Assembly: GCA_029531795.1 (NCBI GenBank)
Contig: JAPEIS010000006.1
Coordinates: 124,001 to 188,000, forward strand
DNA length: 64,000 nt
Direction: 5' to 3'
Source: Sclerotinia nivalis
Lineage: Eukaryota; Ascomycota; Leotiomycetes; Helotiales; Sclerotiniaceae
Shown here: positions 47,155 through 57,987 of the stretch, one piece after another
Layout of the letters: each line of letters starts with the position of its first letter
Position numbering within the stretch: position 1 is the stretch's first letter
Translations under genes and position numbers: made by a program
Notes under the pieces: model-generated
Database searches by the model: none
What the model was told of the DNA's origin: nothing
The model's input: only the letters and a program-made list of their open reading frames with translations

Positions 47155-48752
47155 GTGGGTGGAGATAGATGTGATGAAACGGGTAAAATGAGGGAGTGAA
47201 ATGAGGTAGTGATGGGATGTGGGTTTGGGGATGGGGGTGGAGACATGGATGGGCTGAGAGTTGAGATGTATGGGAAGTAGCAGAAACGGGAAATACATCT
47301 GTGAATGGAAAATCGAATGGTAAATTGAATTTCTTTTGTTCGTGTCTACTTTGATTTGGAAGTAAGAACTCATAACATCACGATCTCCTTATAGCATTAC
47401 TAAGATGAATATGAGAATCTTCCATTACAACCCACAGCTATTTATCTACCTCCTCCTCCCCCTTCACTATTCTCCAATACCCCAGCGCAACACCAGACTA
47501 GAAGCCGGAGTATCTACAGTACACACCAAACACAAGATACACTCAACGCCAAGTTATTTAACCAATTATCCAGCAACTCTGATACCTGCCCACCCACAAT
47601 CATCAGACTTGATGAAAAGTCACCGAGAGAATCCCCTGATAGGATGTTCTAGATGATTGTTTTATCAAGATGATCTTTTCTTCGGCTCATGAATTCCTTC
47701 CAAAAGCTTGGCCTGGCAAGCTGAAGTTTTTATTTTCGTGACTCTCGGAAATTGTATCCCTATTACTCTACTTTAAGAAGAATAATAGCCATGTGGTCAT
47801 GGTCATGGCAAGAGGGGCTGTTGTTTTTCTTGAAGTGATAGGGATATTCATCCCTATGATCTCTTCGTAGTATCAGAGCCTCCTCTTTTCTACATCTGCC
47901 GTGGATATCGATGTAAAACGTAGGTTGTAGAAAAGAAGAACGGACTACCCCTCAGAGGCACACAACTTTCTACCCCAAACTCCGAAGCAAACCAAGAGCA
48001 ATCCTCATGACAAACCAATACCGAGCATTCCCCTTACCTAGGAGAGCCATCACATGGCTGACTCTGAGTACCTCTGAGGATCCTTGTAGGTAATCCCCAT
48101 CATATAATTCCAGAGCTTTTGGTTTGTGCTATAGCTAGCGATGGTGCACGTGGGCTCATTGGCCAGTTGAAACATTGGGTGCATGATGGGATATTTTGGG
48201 AAGCACTGCGCATGCGTTTATTTTAGTCGGCGGATTTGATTATAATATCTTCCGTAGACATGGGGAACTCTTCAAGCGTACCTTTTTTGGTTGGATCCGC
48301 CGCGTACTGGCTGCTGTTGCTGTTGAGTGAAGTGACCTTGAGTACACTGTTGGCTATAGGATAAGTTCTCATTTTCTGCAGTAGTATAATCGAGTTCGAG
48401 ATCTTGTGCCATGGTGTCTGTTTGATGATGTATTATTAGTATCGCTTCTGGTGTTTGATAAAGATTTATGAGTACATACTTCCTGGAACTGGGTCCCGAA
48501 GGATACTTATGTTTTTCCTGGGAGGTCGGTCACTTGGTTGATTCTGGGTGATTATTATTGAAATCGAGCGGCCTTTGGAATCTCTTTATGAAGAAAGAAG
48601 TATGAACCCCCCTCCTGAGCTCAATACCAATGCTACTATAAATTATTGAGAAGCATATTAGACACGGGTTGTCTCCTTGGTCATCTTCGTCATCTTCGTC
48701 CATGACCACCACCCCTTGGGCTCTACCTTGTTGGCTAGCACCGACGTCTTCT
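47155..48752. other. Intergenic, about 1.6 kb
   Basis: The ORF 47405-47656 (+) is hydrophobic at first but otherwise featureless. On the minus strand, 48781-48660 is open and acidic (DEDDEDDQGD). A further stretch, 48550-48480 and 48417-48272, can be spliced in phase (NQPSDRPPRKNI ... TMAQDLELDYTT). Both may be downstream remains of the decayed gene at 48753-49532. Confidence 0.4.
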
Positions 48753-49532
48753 TTAAACCTTCGGTGTGGCGGTGTCTGCACGATGTATGAGTATATATTG
48801 AAATGTGTTATTTGGTACGAAGGGACAAGATAATCTTACAAAGGGCCAGCATGTGTTCAGCACCGTATGTATCTCTTGCAAATTTCTGTGCGTATGCTTC
48901 ATCATCCCAAAATGGACGAAAATCAGTATATTGCTGTTGTTCAAATCTATATCAGATCGGTCAAGAGGTGTGGTGGAAAAATTAGTAATGACTCTTACCC
49001 GGTGATATTAGGGTTCCACAGCCACATGATGGCATAGTTGATGATGTCTTCGCATCCCCATTCCATCATACTCAAGGGTCCAAGTATCTGCCGCCACAGC
49101 CTGAGTAACCTATGGTAAATGAGTACTGCTCGAAACATGATAAAAGAGTAGATATGAGGTACTTACCACCAGCGTCACTTCCATCGTCATCTGTATCATC
49201 TAAATTGTTAGCATACATCATTCAAAAGATACAGGACTTCTTACTACTATCTGCTTTGCCCTTGTATGCTAGAGCTGGCGTCTCTTCAAACTCTAGACCA
49301 TGCTCGCGGAGTCTCTAGACTTTTGCTTCTGGTTTTTGCCATTGGTATAGATCGCCGTCCTCATTAGAGTAGCCATCACCTACAGTATCATTCATCAGTA
49401 TTATCCAAATGATCTTCGAATAAACAAGGTAATCTCACTTCCAATGCCATCAGAACCACTGTTGTCGTATTCGTGGCCACCTTCACATTCCCATCGAAAA
49501 GCTTGGAAATAATACTCGAGTTCAGGAACAAT
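48753..49532 (-). pseudogene. Decayed multi-exon gene of unknown function
   Basis: Six exon-like pieces with good splice sites can be chained: 49532-49439, 49379-49245, 49199-49167, 49109-48999, 48946-48840 and 48775-48753. The protein is acidic and aromatic, for example LEYYFQAFRWECEGG, then MMEWGCEDIINYAIMWLWN, then DFRPFWDDEAYAQKFARD. Three things are wrong: an in-frame TAG at 49315-49317, a one-base frame loss within the fourth piece, and no start codon before 49532. The intron phases otherwise agree at four of the five junctions, which is unlikely by chance. It is either a recent pseudogene or a gene with exons I placed wrongly. I do not recognise the family. Confidence 0.45.
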
Positions 49533-49540
49533 CTATTATC

Positions 49541-50520
49541 TTCCATAAAAAGAGTTACCAACAATGAAAGTTTTGATAATTATTGATAGATTCAATAGAA
49601 ACAAGTACCATCAATTAAAAATTAAAAAGTATTGATATATCTTTCAGGGGCATTCGCTTCGAAGGGGTCATTGTTTATCCGAAGTAGGAGGAAGTTATTA
49701 AAGGAAGTTTTGAAAGTAGAATTTGGAAGTAAGCTAAGATACAAAGAAAGTTCTTTCACACAAGTAAGATTTATTATCAGGCCATAATTAAGATTGAGGC
49801 TGTGGCTAGCAGAAGGAAAAAGAGCCTTCTCCAATCAGATAGTAGCATTGAAGCGGGATGAATGTGCTGGGAAAACTGATTTGACATGAGTCTTAGGTTT
49901 CGGCACAAGCGGGGTTTACTTTTGTTTTTAGTATTTCTGAGATCTTTCTCACTTTTCTAACATACGCTCCAAAGAATACACCGTTACTCAGAACTTTTCA
50001 TATCAAAATCTAATTTTATTCCTCGATCTGGTTTTTCTCTACTACTTCTTACGGAAGCACCTTTGACTTACAAAACCTACTACTTGCACTGGCCTGAAGT
50101 GCTTCACTGAGACATAGCACGAGAAATAGGATCGGATTCGCCAGTCTCGGAGCTTTTATCATGGTAGGAGAATCATCGTTTTTCTATCATTGCATGCTCA
50201 CATAGTAAGTGCTTGTACGCCACTACGTAGGTTCATTTTATTGATGATAAACTGCCGCGTTGAATTGAGCTGACCTTTTTCTAGGATCGGAAATCCTCTG
50301 CCTAATTTCAATTCCAAGAGTGGTTTGCCGCAGACAAGTTTTGCTAGACCAAAATTCAAGACCTATCTGAGGCTATCCCAAGCTCCAACCAGAACCTAGC
50401 CACCGCCAAGTAATCACAGGTCATCCGCCCTTAATCCGCTCCTATCACTGCCTGGCTGCACTTGATCCAACTTCGCAGTGTCAGTGAATCAGCTTTCAAC
50501 TGCAACCATCTCCTTGTGTC
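49541..50520. other. Intergenic, no gene supported
   Basis: A minus-strand ORF (49622-49834) begins without ATG and shows no domain. It might carry the lost 5' end of the decayed gene to its left, but I found no splice path. Confidence 0.4.
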
Positions 50521-50541
50521 AAAATTATTATTGCTCGCTGC

Positions 50542-51044
50542 GTGACAGAAGATTCACTTGGGACTTCTGCTGCTGCTGCTTGTGCCGACGGGAAGACAGT
50601 GAGCGTAGGTGGTCAAGGGCACTGTGATTCAAAGATGAGAGCTAGGTGGAAAATATCAATGCTTCAGCCAATGCGGCAGATTGAGAACTCAGTCGAGTTT
50701 CTGCATTCAGTTCTTGGGCGGCAAGGTATGTACTCCCGAACACTATTTCAAGGCATATTAGATCAATGAACTAACAAAGCTTACAGGATATGAGAACTCA
50801 TCAGCAAGATGTCTTACAGCGGTTAAGCAACTGGTGTGACTCTCGGCAAGGAAGAGGCCGCAGAAGCACTTGCTGGCTTCTATCCTGATGATGAAGAGCT
50901 TTTCGACAAGTATGGCCACGCCAAACCTCCATTGCCAATGCAGCTGGTCCAAACACACCTCTCGCTCCCATTCGTATCCAAACTGCGGGATTCAAGAGGT
51001 CTGCCGATATTCACGGACAATCAAGATTCTCCGGTCTTTCCATA
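50542..51044 (+). pseudogene. Decayed two-exon gene fragment, unknown function
   Basis: An open stretch ending SVEFLHSVLGRQ stops at donor GTATGT (50726). A 61-nt intron with ACTAAC branch and TTACAG acceptor follows (50726-50786). The next exon continues YENSSARCLTAVKQLV and meets TGA at 50837-50839. One frame over, the sequence remains open to 51044 (LGKEEAAEALAGFYPDDEEL, then LSLPFVSKLRDSRGLPIFTD). The intact intron with a frameshift soon after it points to a once-functional gene. More protein-like pieces follow to about 51700 (for example GLRDLWQEVLDDLLPCFPDI at 51400-51460) in shifting frames. I do not recognise the family. Confidence 0.4.
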
Positions 51045-51399
51045 GTTCACTATAGCATTAGCTGAGCCAGCCGCTAGAGAACCAAATCACGAATACATTT
51101 ATCTTATCATTGATCGCGCCCCGTCACTCGACTTCAAGACTTCTTGTACGCCTGTCTCTGTGTCAGCAATCGACGCAGAACATCTGCTTAGCTGGATGCA
51201 ATGCTGCTTCAAGAAACGATGCGTGTTCATGAAATCCTTCTGCCGACTACGGCCAGGGCCTACACACTCCCAGTAGCACGTCACTGGTTACTGGAAGATG
51301 GTAGGCGTGAAAACGTGGACGGATGATGGAATTTGGTATGTTCTACTGCCAGTAACATCATAGAAGTAAACACCTCGGTGGGAGCAAAACTTTGGCTCG

Positions 51400-51700
51400 A
51401 CAAGCGGTTTGCGCGACCTCTGGCAAGAGGTTCTTGACGACCTCTTGCCATGTTTCCCAGATATTGAAATTCTTCCAAACAACACCGTCGGCCAAGGTGA
51501 GCCAAAGTCTCCCAAGGGCTATGCAAAGAAAAAGGCATCACTCGAAGACCACAAGCGTTCTCAATCTCTTGGTGTTGGTGCTATGAGGACTGGGATATCT
51601 GTCTCCGCTGAGATTACTCGGCGAATTACTTTGCTTTTCCTAAGATTGGTTTCCCGCCTTAGATCGCGCCCAAAAACAACGGCTCGCTCTAGAGTTTAAT
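51400..51700 (+). pseudogene. Open protein-like fragment, unknown
   Basis: The frame starting near 51409 reads LWQEVLDDLLPCFPDIEILP and continues with Lys-rich KGYAKKKASLEDHKRSQSL. There is no start codon context and stops lie on both sides. It may belong to the same dead gene as 50542-51044. Confidence 0.3.
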
Positions 51701-52023
51701 AATCTTCCCGAGCTTGCTGATTGCAAATAATCAGCAGATGAATATTCAGGCCGCCAATAATAATCAAACAACTGCGGTCGTGGAAGTTCTGCAATGAATG
51801 ACTCCCTCTCAACATAGCTGAGCAACTAGAAGCATTTGGTACAACACCCACAAATGGAACATCTCATACCCTTTCCATTGTAAGCTGTTAAAACAGCTAT
51901 AAACGGCATCGTGGGTTTGATACATTGAGGTTCCTCGACCTAACATGTAAATTTTCTCCGACGAGTTATCCACGACCACGGCCTCGAATAAGTTATTGCA
52001 GACGCACTACTTCAGGCAGCGCC

Positions 52024-52161
52024 ATGGTGGTCGTGGACAATAATGGAAACATCATCTCTGGTGGTAACCTTTTCAGAAAAGACTTGCTCAGCAGATGTCA
52101 AGAAGAGTTTGAGAGAGGTTGGAAGATCAATTTGCTAGAGAAGCCAGAGGGCGAACGTTAG
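52024..52161 (+). pseudogene. Fragment resembling the eIF4G MIF4G domain
   Basis: The 46 codons from ATG 52024 read VVDNNGNIISGGNLFRKDLL, then SRCQEEFERGW, then KINLLEKPEGER and a stop. The pattern G-G-x-L-F-R-K-x-L-L-x-R-C-Q-E-x-F-E-R-G-W is the hallmark of the end of the first MIF4G helices in translation initiation factor eIF4G. A full eIF4G is over 1000 residues, so this is a detached piece. Nothing upstream in any frame continues the domain. It is likely a duplicated, dead fragment. The recognition is from memory of the family pattern and was not tested by search. Confidence 0.5.
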
Positions 52162-52732
52162 GTGGTTCCGGAGAACCAACAAATGAGCTGGGGAAGTTTG
52201 GGTTGTGTTGATTTCTGTATATTTCCATTGATTTTTGTGTAAATTCTGTGCATTTACATACTTTTTAGATTGTTGTATTATTTGCAAGATTAGGTTGTAC
52301 TAGTTGGAAGATTAGAAGCATATGTATAACAAATACCAAAAGCATGAAGGGTCAATGAAAATAAAAACCATAGGAAGATATCACTACCATCTTGTTCTGT
52401 GTGCGAGAGAGTATTATCCTGTTAATGACAGTGGACATGTAGAGAATATACAGGAAGATGACAATTACCAATATATCAACCCTTGCCCACATCAGACACA
52501 GCAATTTGTGCAGATAATGGATATATTCATCCTTTGCTTTGCAATATAATACATAGAGGATTAAAAGAGTTAAGGATACTACTCCAATTTTCTGACCAAA
52601 CCATCCATCCCAGTAATCCCAACCCATCCAGCTCTTGGTTATCCCATACCCATGTAAAACCCAGCGCCATGTTTTATGTATAAAACCATCCCTAGAATAA
52701 TACCTATTTACAAAAGAGTCCATCCGTTTTAT
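52162..52732. other. Intergenic, 0.57 kb
   Basis: AT-rich spacer, 3' flank of SEC39 on the minus strand. Short ORFs on both strands look random. Confidence 0.5.
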
Positions 52733-55700
52733 TTACCATGCGTCATCATCGTCCCAAGAAATTTCATCATTGTCCTGCTTATCCTCTTTCACTTGAGGAA
52801 CCTCGTGACTTCTATTAGTACCTGCACTAGAGTTTCTTGAATGTCCGTTTCCACGTTCAGAGGATCCAGCACTGGTGTTGACCGGTGGCGCGTTGATTAA
52901 CCATCCAATGCCACCGGCTAAAGTACCGACTGCAGCATTTCGAAGTTGATCCCTCTTCCTAATCGATGTTCTTCCACTTGAAGTTTCATTGAGAACTGCA
53001 GCTGGTGTTTCTGTCTGCGCGGGCATGTTATCGTTCTTTGGATCAGAACGCTTTGATTGACCCCTAAACATTGAAAGAGCAGATAACCCGGTTTGTGCAC
53101 GGGTGATACTTTCTTTTGAGAGATCAAAAAAGGATACAGGCGCCTCTTCATTCTTGTTCCTTCGAGGAGTTCTGACATTGGAATATTTTCTGGCAGGAGT
53201 AGGTGCATAACCACCTGACATATTTTTGTCATCGGCCTTCTCATCCCAAGCTTCTTCCTGCTCTGCTTCTTGCTTGATCTGTGTATCGAGCTCTTCCTCA
53301 CATCTGCGATATGCATTTAGGACCTCCTGCAAAGTATCTCTTGGCGCCATTCGTAGAGCTTGGGCCAAGCAATCCATTCTCTGCTGCAGATGTCTAATCT
53401 CTGGATTTCCACTAGTATTGCCGAGATGAGTGGCTCGTTTGGTTTGAGCATTTCGACGATATTTACCTGCTTGTAAAGCTGCACGCCATGACCAATCATC
53501 AATTGGCTTAGGTGGACGTTGACCAATGCATCCCGTATTCTTTCGCTCAAGTTCTGGCATGCGAGTATGGGCTTGACGACCAATAGCCTTAAGACGGGTG
53601 ACAACATAGGAATAAGCTGTTTCGAAATCGTCTTCCGCGAGAGCAATATCAATACACATACTGATTACACGCTTTTCGGCGATTTTGAATTTCAAATCAG
53701 GATTTACAGGGTATCCGTCTGGAACTGGTATGGTTAAACCTGCCTTTACCATTTCTCGAGCCATACGAATAAACTCGTTGATTTGGGTGTAGCTTTTATC
53801 GTTCTGTTCGAGTATCTTGTTCAAGATTGACAGGGGGTCACTATTTACACGTAAATTGACTGGTAGGAAAGGTTGTCCTTGTTTCAGCACCAAGCTGTAG
53901 CGACCTATCTCGTCCGTAACGAGAACGAGATTGTGCAGTTCTTGAGTTTGGTGGTGGTCGCTTAATGTATCGGGAAATGCATTAAGACTAACGGAATAAG
54001 TTAGCATTTTGATGAAGAAAAAGAGTGCGCGTAAAGCGTCTTGCTGACGCCTGCCCCTGAAACCAATTCTCTCATCAATCCCAGGGAAATATGGATGGCA
54101 GAGCCAGACATGTTATTGAAGGTTTATGAGTGATAAACCCATGGTTTGAACATTTTATGTGCAGACTAATGAAAAGTGTTGACTGATACAAAAAATCTAT
54201 TCCCGCTGATTTGATCGTTGAAAGACAGTTGAGGAATGCTTGAAGGGAAGGTGCAAAAGTATAGAAAACACTTACATCTCCTCACATTTCTTAACGCCAC
54301 CTCTAGACTTGTTAGGATTTGTGGCATTATCGTAGGCATTCTCGGCCGCGGTCAAGATGGCATGCTGCAAATACTCTCTTGGTAGAGGTTTCTCTGGCGA
54401 AGTTTCATAGATAGATTTGGCGAGTGTATATCCTAAATGAGACGGTCAATAACTGAAATGGCATATACGGAAGTGAATGAGTTACATACGGCTATTGACA
54501 AGAAGAAGCTTGAAGACTTCTACCTCGATAAGCTCTTTGTGAATCCGACCGAAAACACCCCTACCACGACTGGGATCGGTGGTATCCTCAAGCTCTTCGG
54601 CTCCCCAGTCCCTTAACCATAACAATTCATTTCTCATCTTGATCCAAAATCGATCATCTGTACCGGGAGGGTGACTAAACGAGGAGAGAAACCCCCTGAA
54701 AGTCATCATTTGCTCACGTTCATCTTGAAGCAAAGCAAGCTCTCCAGCTCTCTGAACATTGCATCCCTCCCCAACCCTGGTAAGAAGATATGCACTAATA
54801 AGTAATGCCCGTAGTAAATGGATGGATGGTTCATTTGGATTTGTCAAAGCATTTTTCTCTTCTAAATGGTTATTCCGAAGATATTTTGCGTTCCTAATGG
54901 ACAAACGACTTTTTTCCAGGATAGGTATAGGAGTTAATATGGCAGCAGCTGCTTCCAATATAGGCATCTTATCCATTTCAAGTAATGTAAGAATCCTGGA
55001 AAGGATTCGATGAACACCCGTCAACGCCTCAATGGAGCTTTCAGGGATAAGGTAAGCTGTCGCAAGAGCCGCTTTTGCATATCGTTGTTCTAAGTGGCGT
55101 TGATCTTCTTCGTCCAACCATTCCGTTCCATCATCAAAACCTCCTAGATCTACGTCTCCTGGTCCATCCCATTGTTCGACAGCTTTGACAGCCGTTGTCC
55201 AAGATATACCTGCTTCAGCGATAATCCATGCAAATACCAATTCCCAACCAGCATATTTATGATTTATCATGCCTGCTTGTTCCAATGATACTGCTGCTTG
55301 TGACTGCGCTGTAGATTCATCTTCAACTTTTCTTCTCTTCCACCTATTGTCACCATAAAGCCATGGACCAGTCAATCCACGCAAATCCCGTCCCACGGAC
55401 TTATTCTCCTCCGTCAATGTATCTGAATCCTTTCCAGTCTTTGAGAGCAAGTACTTTGTTCCTTTGCTATCGTCTAAAGCTTGAAACTCGCGTATAGTGA
55501 GAATTGGCTGAGCACCCGAGTAGTATTCGTAATTGAGACGTAGGAGGGGTAAAATGGTAGAAATTGTCCAGGTTCGTAGATATGATGAATAGCTTAAGAA
55601 TGGAGCCAGTAATATCAGGACTTCACTGAGTAAGCCAGTGTTTTCGTCAATTCGTAGTGCTCGTTGCATCAAGAACAAAATCAAGTGGTCGTCGGGGACA

Positions 55701-56038
55701 TCCAACGGCGCATCTTTCCATCGTAGAGGAAGAAGGCGTAGTTTCCGGGCTTTCTTATTTACATCTGCGGGGTTAATACCCTTCATTGCGCTCAAATCAA
55801 TCGGATCTTGGGAATTGTCAATCATTTTTCCCGATACAAGATCCTGTAGAAATGGCACATATTTGGAAGCTTCCAAACATTCTGGTAGATGGGTGAGAAG
55901 TATGCGCAAGAGAAGCTCATTTCGTAGAACATTTCGATATCGCGACACAAGAGTTCGTAGGAGTCTTAAATCTCCTTTTGCTGTAAATTCTACAGCTAAC
56001 CAGAGAACCTTCGCAGGTTCCAAATCTGGGTTTGCCAT
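52733..56038 (-). CDS. SEC39: Sec39-domain protein of the Dsl1 tethering complex, three exons, 986 aa
   Basis: Exons are 56038-54490, 54432-54276 and 53987-52733. The introns (57 and 288 nt) have GTATGT/TTTAG and GTAAGT/GTTAG borders, the second with a CTAAC branch, and both joins are in phase. The sequence is almost wholly alpha-helical, as in the Sec39 family: LWLAVEFTAKGDLRLLRTLV near the start, then NVLRNELLLRILLTHLPECL. ELHNLVLVTDEIGRYSLVLK opens exon 3. The last 150 residues or so are polar, low-complexity and end in acidic EISWDDDDAW. Sec39 (human NBAS) holds Dsl1 and Tip20 and the ER SNAREs and tethers COPI vesicles returning from the Golgi to the ER. There is no signal peptide or membrane span, as expected. 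The gene is divergent from the complex I gene with 217 bp between. Confidence 0.85.
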
Positions 56039-56255
56039 TGCTGCCCTTATATCGTGTTACCCAAAAGTATTGAATTTTATTGTATCAAGTCAATGATGTG
56101 TCGGAATGCAGGTGGGAGCTCCCACTGAAGAATTTCGCCTAGTATTAGAGGCACTCGTGCATACTACCCCTGTATGGCTAGCGTGAATTGATACTTGTAG
56201 ATGAACATCACATCTACAACCTCAACCCCTCCAAATTCACAATCCAACACAAACA
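56039..56255. promoter_or_regulatory. Short bidirectional promoter, SEC39 and complex I subunit
   Basis: Only 217 bp lie between the start codons of two outward-facing housekeeping genes, so core promoter elements must be shared or tightly packed. No TATA box is evident. Confidence 0.55.
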
Positions 56256-56738
56256 ATGGCATCTGGTTACGGTCTCAATGGGGGTATGTATTGACCTACT
56301 CTTCGAAGGAATGGCAGAAGATGGAGAATTAGAATGAGCTCAATGGCTAACAAATGAATTCTCAAGGTCCTTCCCGATGCTTCCCTTTCTGGCAAGAAGT
56401 CTTAGCTTGCTACGTCGTAAACACCTCTACGGAAAGCGATGCAGGAAAGAGGGTTTGCGCGCCGGTATTGGAGGATTATTATGAGTGCCTACATCACAAG
56501 AAGGAGGTTGGTGTTCATGGATTATATAACTTGGCGGCATCCGGCACCAAACCCTCGAATCATTTACTGACCGAGTATTTCTTATGATTAGCATGCGAGA
56601 ACAATGGCGATTCAAGCCGCATATCACAAAGCCGAACAAGCAAATCCTCGAGGCGATGCGCCAAAGGCAGGCGTCGTGAGGAATTTGGGGTTGCTAGATA
56701 AAGAAGAAGATACCAAGAAGGTGCTGGGAATGAAGTGA
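56256..56738 (+). CDS. Complex I subunit of NDUFS5 type (twin CX9C), three exons, 104 aa
   Basis: Exons are 56256-56283, 56367-56506 and 56592-56738. The first intron has a GTATGT donor and GCTAAC branch. The second has the weak donor GTTGGT but a CTGAC branch, and it joins in phase. Two perfect CX9C motifs (C-FPFWQEVLA-C and C-APVLEDYYE-C) are joined by an 18-residue spacer, the fold of NDUFS5 and other Mia40-imported proteins. The start MASGYGLNGGPSRCF and the tail with KKEHARTMAIQAAY fit the 15-kDa subunit of NADH:ubiquinone oxidoreductase. It acts at the intermembrane-space side of the inner mitochondrial membrane. The size equals the family. Another small CX9C protein is possible but less likely. 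Confidence 0.85.
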
Positions 56739-57987
56739 CAGTACTGCAGTCAGGATGTGGGGAAGTTGTAAATTAGGAGCGATTATGATCAATGCCAGTA
56801 CTTGCGAAAGCATTTCGTGCCCTTGGTTAGGGGCGTATAATTTGAAATGGACGGTGGTGACTCGTGTTGCATCTCTGGGAAAGAGGTAAGAATACCACTT
56901 CTATGGTGCTAAATTTCTCATTTCTGGCGTCTTACATTTCATCTGTGGGGGCTAGGAGCTCTCACTACTCTGTTCCGGAATGTCACAGCCATGCATAAAT
57001 TCCCTTCCAGTACATGTGGATGTCAGGGGGTAGGCTTGATATTTTCTAAGGTATAGGGAGGTATTTACAATCAGACGTATTCGTCAGTATCTGATCTGCG
57101 GATGTATGGTACAAACCACTAAATTCGTCCAAGCCATTGTACCTATCTAAAAACTTCGTCCTGGTTCCTACCTGAGCTTTCCGGGGAAGCACCGGCGACA
57201 TATATGACGGACCGGAATCTTGCTATGTTTCTCTAGACTTCTTGCACCCTAGGTTTAGCTTTCCTGAGGTTCTTCCTCTCGACCATTTTTTATCATCTTT
57301 CTTACACATATATCCCGTCTAGAGTCTATTCTTGGGATGCTCATATCTGATCCCAAGTACGACATAACCGAGAGAGGAGGAGTAGAGTTTGATATTGTCC
57401 TTGCCATGGGGCGAGTTTTTAATCTATCTTCTTGCAGCACTGTCTCAAATTTTGATACTTTCAATGTTTGCTACTTCGTATAGATTATAAATCGAAGCCC
57501 AGAAGAATTGACTGGAAATCAAGCATGGTCTGAAAGTAAGAGGAAAGAGGAGGGAGGAGAGAACATTGAAACATGGAACAAGTGAATTGTGCACATTGCT
57601 ATCACCATCTTAATCTCTTACGATAAGTGTCAAATGAGATGAAAATTCTAAATATCTAAGTGAAGTCTGAATCTACGAAGTCTGAATTTAGGTACTTACA
57701 TGTTGGGAGTGATGTTCAAGAATTGGTTCACGTCCCGATAAGTAAAGTGAACTTCGCTACTTCCTGATCGATATGGCAACTTCTACTTCAATAAATCGCG
57801 AGGTTCTTTTCAATCCAATTTCCTCGGACTTTCCCTCAATCTCATTCACCCATTCACCCATTTCTTCATTTCTAATTCACATTAATAACAAGACGAAAAT
57901 GTATTGAAAAAATAATTCTCGCGATAAAATTTCAACACTTTCAATAGCTTCAAATTTCAAAACACTATCTCCAGCAATTTTATCAAG
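56739..57987. other. Intergenic, 1.25 kb
   Basis: Promoter and leader of the next gene plus 3' flank of the complex I gene. A minus-strand ORF (57255-57464) has no features. No RNA gene was seen. Confidence 0.55.

Noticed and set aside
47023..47373. Minus-strand His/Pro/Ser-rich ORF
   Set aside because: Antisense shadow of the last methyltransferase exon and its 3' flank.
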